A stretch of 17,573 nucleotides of DNA, taken from contig JAISKU010000152.1 in NCBI GenBank assembly GCA_031261245.1, positions 1-17,573 of the forward strand. The letters run 5' to 3'. The stretch's first letter is position 1, and every line of letters starts with the position of its first letter. The notes beneath the pieces are model-generated. The model was not told where the DNA came from, did not search any database, and worked only from the letters and a program-made list of their open reading frames with translations. Shown here one piece after another: positions 15,189 through 17,573 of the stretch. The translations under genes and the position numbers were made by a program. Source of the stretch: Oscillospiraceae bacterium (GTDB lineage: Bacteria > Bacillota > Clostridia > Oscillospirales > Oscillospiraceae).

Positions 15189-15501
15189 ACCAACCACGCG
15201 GAACCGCAGATTTCATAGCAGTTGAAGAAGAACCGAATTCATCGCCCCCGCTTCGCGGGGGAGACGTCGCCGCAGGCGACAGAGGGGGCCCCCACGGGCG
15301 ACCCGCAGGCGACAGAGGGGGCCCCCGCGGGCGACAGAGGCGCCCCCACGGGCGACCCACAGGCGACAGAGGCGCCCCCTCAGTCCGCTTCGCGGACAGC
15401 TCCCCCGCCAAGCAGGGGGGCCTGTAACGGAAGTTCCGTAATTTCGATTTTTCTTCAAATGCTAAGGGGTTTGCGTTCCGACAAATGAAAGGAACGAATT
15501 T
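15189..15501. other. Gene-free stretch before pnp, rich in GC repeats
   Basis: No credible gene is seen between rpsO and pnp (15089-15501). After the rpsO hairpin and the composite palindrome, 15189-15242 shows nothing recognisable. Bases 15243-15424 hold the GC-rich repeat cluster, and 15427-15439 is a small palindrome ACGGAAGTTCCGT followed by a T-rich stretch. No convincing promoter for pnp was found in the last 60 bases. Open frames here are low-complexity readings of the repeats. Confidence 0.6.
15243..15424. repeat. GC-rich repeat cluster before pnp
   Basis: It begins with a CCCCCGC/GCGGGGG hairpin (15245-15261). Four copies of GGCGACAGAGG, followed by GGCCCCC or CGCCCCC, start at 15275, 15308, 15330 and 15362 (spacings 33, 22 and 32). 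It ends with the GTCCGC/GCGGAC hairpin (15383-15397) and a CCCCC/GGGGG arm pair. The end module matches the repeat after trmK (12255-12299), so this looks like the same family expanded by internal duplication. Confidence 0.8.
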
Positions 15502-17573
15502 ATGATCATCAAAAAACGCACATTCCCCGAGGCGAAAGCCTACTCAATGGAGCTGGCGGGACGCACCTTGACCCTCGAAACGGGCAAGCTCGCGGAGCTC
15601 GCCAACGCCTCCGTACTCGCGAAGTACGGCGACACGACGGTGCTCGTCGCCGTGACCGCGTCGGCGCGGCCGAAGGACGGTATCGACTACTTCCCGCTGT
15701 CGGTGGACTTCGAGGAGAAGCTCTACGCCGTCGGCAAGATTCCGGGTGGATTCCTCCGCCGCGAGGGTCGGCCGAGTGAGGCCGCGGTGCTCGCCGGGCG
15801 CGCGATCGACCGCCCGATGCGCCCGCTGTTCCCGTCGGATCTGCGCAACGACGTGGTTATCACCTGCACGATTTTGTCGGTTGACCACGACTGCTCGCCT
15901 GAGATCACCGCGTCCATAGGCGCGGCGGCGGCCGTCGCCATCTCCGACGTGCCGTTTAACGGCCCGATTGCCTCCGTGGCGCTCGGCCTCAAGGACGGCA
16001 GCTTCCTCATCAACCCCACGTCCGCCGAGCGCGAGACGAGCGAGATGCTCTGCACAATCGCCGGTACGCGCGAGAAGATCGTCATGATCGAGGCGGCGGC
16101 GAAGGAGGTTCCGGAGGATCAGATGCTCGCCGGAATTATCGCGGCGCACGACGAGATCAAGAAGGTCATCGCGCTGATTGACCAAATGGTCGCGGAGATA
16201 GGCAAGCCCAAGTTCGAGTACGCGCACGCGTCGTTCAACGACGAGCTTTTCGCGAAAATCGTTGACAAGTACCTCGACGAGGTGCGCTTCGCGATGGACA
16301 CGGACGACAAGAACGTCCGCGAGGAGCGCTACAACGCCGTCGTGGCGAAGTGGCTCGCGGAGTACGGCGAGGACTATCCGGAGCTGACGGCGCAGCTCGA
16401 GGAGATAACGTACAAGATTCAGAAAAAGGTCGTCAAGGCGTGGCTGCTTCAGGGCAAGCGCGTTGACGGGCGCAGCTCCGACGAGATACGGCCGCTGGCC
16501 GCCGAGGTCGGCGTGCTGCCGATAGTGCACGGCTCGGGGCTGTTCACGCGCGGACAGACGCAGGTGCTGTCCATCGCGACGCTCGACACTATCGCGGCGA
16601 TGCAGAAGCTCGACACGATCCACGAGGAGACGAGCAAGCGCTACATGCACCACTACAACTTCCCGTCGTTCTCCGTCGGCGAGGCGCGCGGCTCGCGCAG
16701 CACCTCACGGCGTGAGTACGGACACGGCGCGCTGGCCGAGAAGGCTCTGGAGCCCGTTCTGCCGACGCTTGAGGAGTTCCCCTACGCGATTCGCGTGGTG
16801 AGCGAGGTGCTGTCGAGTAACGGAAGCACGTCGCAGGGCTCGATATGCGGCTCGACACTCGCGCTGATGGACGCGGGCGTGCCGATTAAGGCTCCGGTGG
16901 CGGGAATTTCGTGCGGACTCATCTCCGACGGCGACGAGTGGACGACGTTTATCGACATTCAGGGCGTCGAGGACTTCCACGGCGAGATGGACTTCAAGGT
17001 CGGCGGCACGAAGAAGGGCATAACCGCCATTCAGATGGATTTGAAGAACGACGGGCTGATTTACCCCGTCATTGAGAACGCGCTGAAGATCACGCGCGAG
17101 GCGCGGATTCAGATACTCGACGAGATCATGCTGCCCGTCATCGCGGAGCCGCGCGCGGAGCTCGCTCCGACGGCGCCGAAGATGATCTCCATGAAGATTC
17201 ACCCCGACAAGATCCGCGAGGTCATCGGCTCCGGCGGCAAGGTAATCCAGAAGATCGTCGCGGACACGGGCGCGAAGATAGACATCGAGGACGACGGCAG
17301 CGTCTACATCTCCTCGCAGGACATCGAAGCGTGCCGCGCCGCGCGGAAGATTATCGAGAACATCGTGTTCGTGCCCGAGGTCGGCGCGCTGTACTACGGC
17401 AAGGTCGTGCGGATTCTGCCGATTGGCGCGTTCGTGGAGATGGTGCCCGGCAAGGACGGCATGGTGCACATCTCGAAGCTTGAGAATCGCCGCGTCGAGA
17501 AGGTCGAGGACGTGCTGAACGTCGGCGACTACACGTGGGTCAAGTTCGACGGCGTGGACGAGCGCGGACGGCT
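15502..17573 (+). CDS. pnp: Polyribonucleotide nucleotidyltransferase (PNPase), 3' end beyond window
   Basis: Phosphorolytic 3'-5' exoribonuclease, a trimeric ring that acts in mRNA decay. The frame is open for 690 codons to the window edge, so the usual length of about 700-730 aa is nearly complete. Order: first RNase PH domain (about 10-145, with FLRREGRPSE), helical linker, second RNase PH domain (about 320-510) with the catalytic set D491, D497 and K499 in VEDFHGEMDFKV, spaced exactly like E. coli D486/D492/K494; KH domain with IGSGGK (575-580); and an S1 domain starting GALYYGKVVRILPIGAFVEM. AAAGGA (15488-15493) lies eight bases before the ATG. Large open frames on the opposite strand (15544-16653, 16705-17469) are shadows of this high-GC gene. 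Confidence 0.97.
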   Translation, partial: MIIKKRTFPEAKAYSMELAGRTLTLETGKLAELANASVLAKYGDTTVLVAVTASARPKDGIDYFPLSVDFEEKLYAVGKIPGGFLRREGRPSEAAVLAGRAIDRPMRPLFPSDLRNDVVITCTILSVDHDCSPEITASIGAAAAVAISDVPFNGPIASVALGLKDGSFLINPTSAERETSEMLCTIAGTREKIVMIEAAAKEVPEDQMLAGIIAAHDEIKKVIALIDQMVAEIGKPKFEYAHASFNDELFAKIVDKYLDEVRFAMDTDDKNVREERYNAVVAKWLAEYGEDYPELTAQLEEITYKIQKKVVKAWLLQGKRVDGRSSDEIRPLAAEVGVLPIVHGSGLFTRGQTQVLSIATLDTIAAMQKLDTIHEETSKRYMHHYNFPSFSVGEARGSRSTSRREYGHGALAEKALEPVLPTLEEFPYAIRVVSEVLSSNGSTSQGSICGSTLALMDAGVPIKAPVAGISCGLISDGDEWTTFIDIQGVEDFHGEMDFKVGGTKKGITAIQMDLKNDGLIYPVIENALKITREARIQILDEIMLPVIAEPRAELAPTAPKMISMKIHPDKIREVIGSGGKVIQKIVADTGAKIDIEDDGSVYISSQDIEACRAARKIIENIVFVPEVGALYYGKVVRILPIGAFVEMVPGKDGMVHISKLENRRVEKVEDVLNVGDYTWVKFDGVDERGR

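Noticed and set aside
15273..15380. CRISPR-like spaced repeat
   Set aside because: The repeated core is only about 18 bases, the intervals are themselves related sequence and uneven (33, 22, 32), and no cas gene is near. It is an internally duplicated GC-rich repeat.
15544..17469. Two long minus-strand open frames (15544-16653 and 16705-17469)
   Set aside because: They lie wholly over pnp, which is open and shows all PNPase domains in the plus frame. Their proteins are Arg/Val/Leu-rich with no recognisable motif, typical of shadows in high-GC genes.

Overview
The window looks like ordinary chromosome from a high-GC member of the Clostridia (Bacillota), probably close to the Oscillospirales. 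That placement is inferred from gene content: ClpC beside a UVR-motif protein, a TIGR03960/TIGR03936 radical-SAM pair, an ECF S component next to coaX, a SpoVB-like flippase, DUF1858, TrmK-Nif3, and rpsO-pnp. Coding GC is visibly high, with exceptions noted at 5625-6473 and 6898-7145. Genes are close-packed with GGAGG-type ribosome binding sites and near-consensus sigma-A promoters. No tRNA, rRNA, CRISPR array, phage gene or transposase was found.

Layout. (1) 1-2580: the last codons of a UVR-motif protein (McsA-like or UvrB), clpC, and a strong GC hairpin. (2) 2583-8228: a plus-strand run, probably one operon, of a radical SAM protein, a HAD phosphatase, a 2H phosphoesterase (2'-5' RNA ligase family), an MBL-fold hydrolase, a DUF2344 protein and pfkA. 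The radical SAM protein and DUF2344 protein are normally adjacent or fused; here three predicted phosphoester-cleaving enzymes separate them. (3) 8391-9794 on the minus strand: an ECF S component (probably for pantothenate) and coaX, behind a TTGACA-N17-CATAAT promoter. (4) 9963-13620 on the plus strand: flippase, DUF1858 redox protein, short TrmK, Nif3-like protein, small membrane protein. (5) 13764-14591 on the minus strand: an SDR oxidoreductase. (6) 14692-17573 on the plus strand: rpsO, a 413-base repeat-rich gap, and pnp running off the window end.

The most notable non-coding signal is a 14-bp palindrome, GTTTCACGTGAAAC (6955-6968). It matches the bacterial chromosomal parS site (ParB/Spo0J binding) at 15 of 16 consensus positions. 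It lies in frame inside the DUF2344 gene, in an island where GC falls from about 67% to 18% between adjacent 60-base lines. If functional, it places the window in the origin domain of the chromosome.

The second theme is several families of dispersed palindromic repeats. Two 87-bp inverted-repeat elements, 83/87 identical, sit between the two convergent gene pairs (pfkA/coaX and the membrane protein/SDR gene), each bordered by tandem iterations of its own arm that reach a neighbouring stop codon. A second GC-rich family follows the trmK stop and forms a cluster before pnp. A third short hairpin family follows clpC and precedes the DUF2344 gene. These may be bidirectional terminators or non-autonomous mobile repeats, and one may have shortened trmK.
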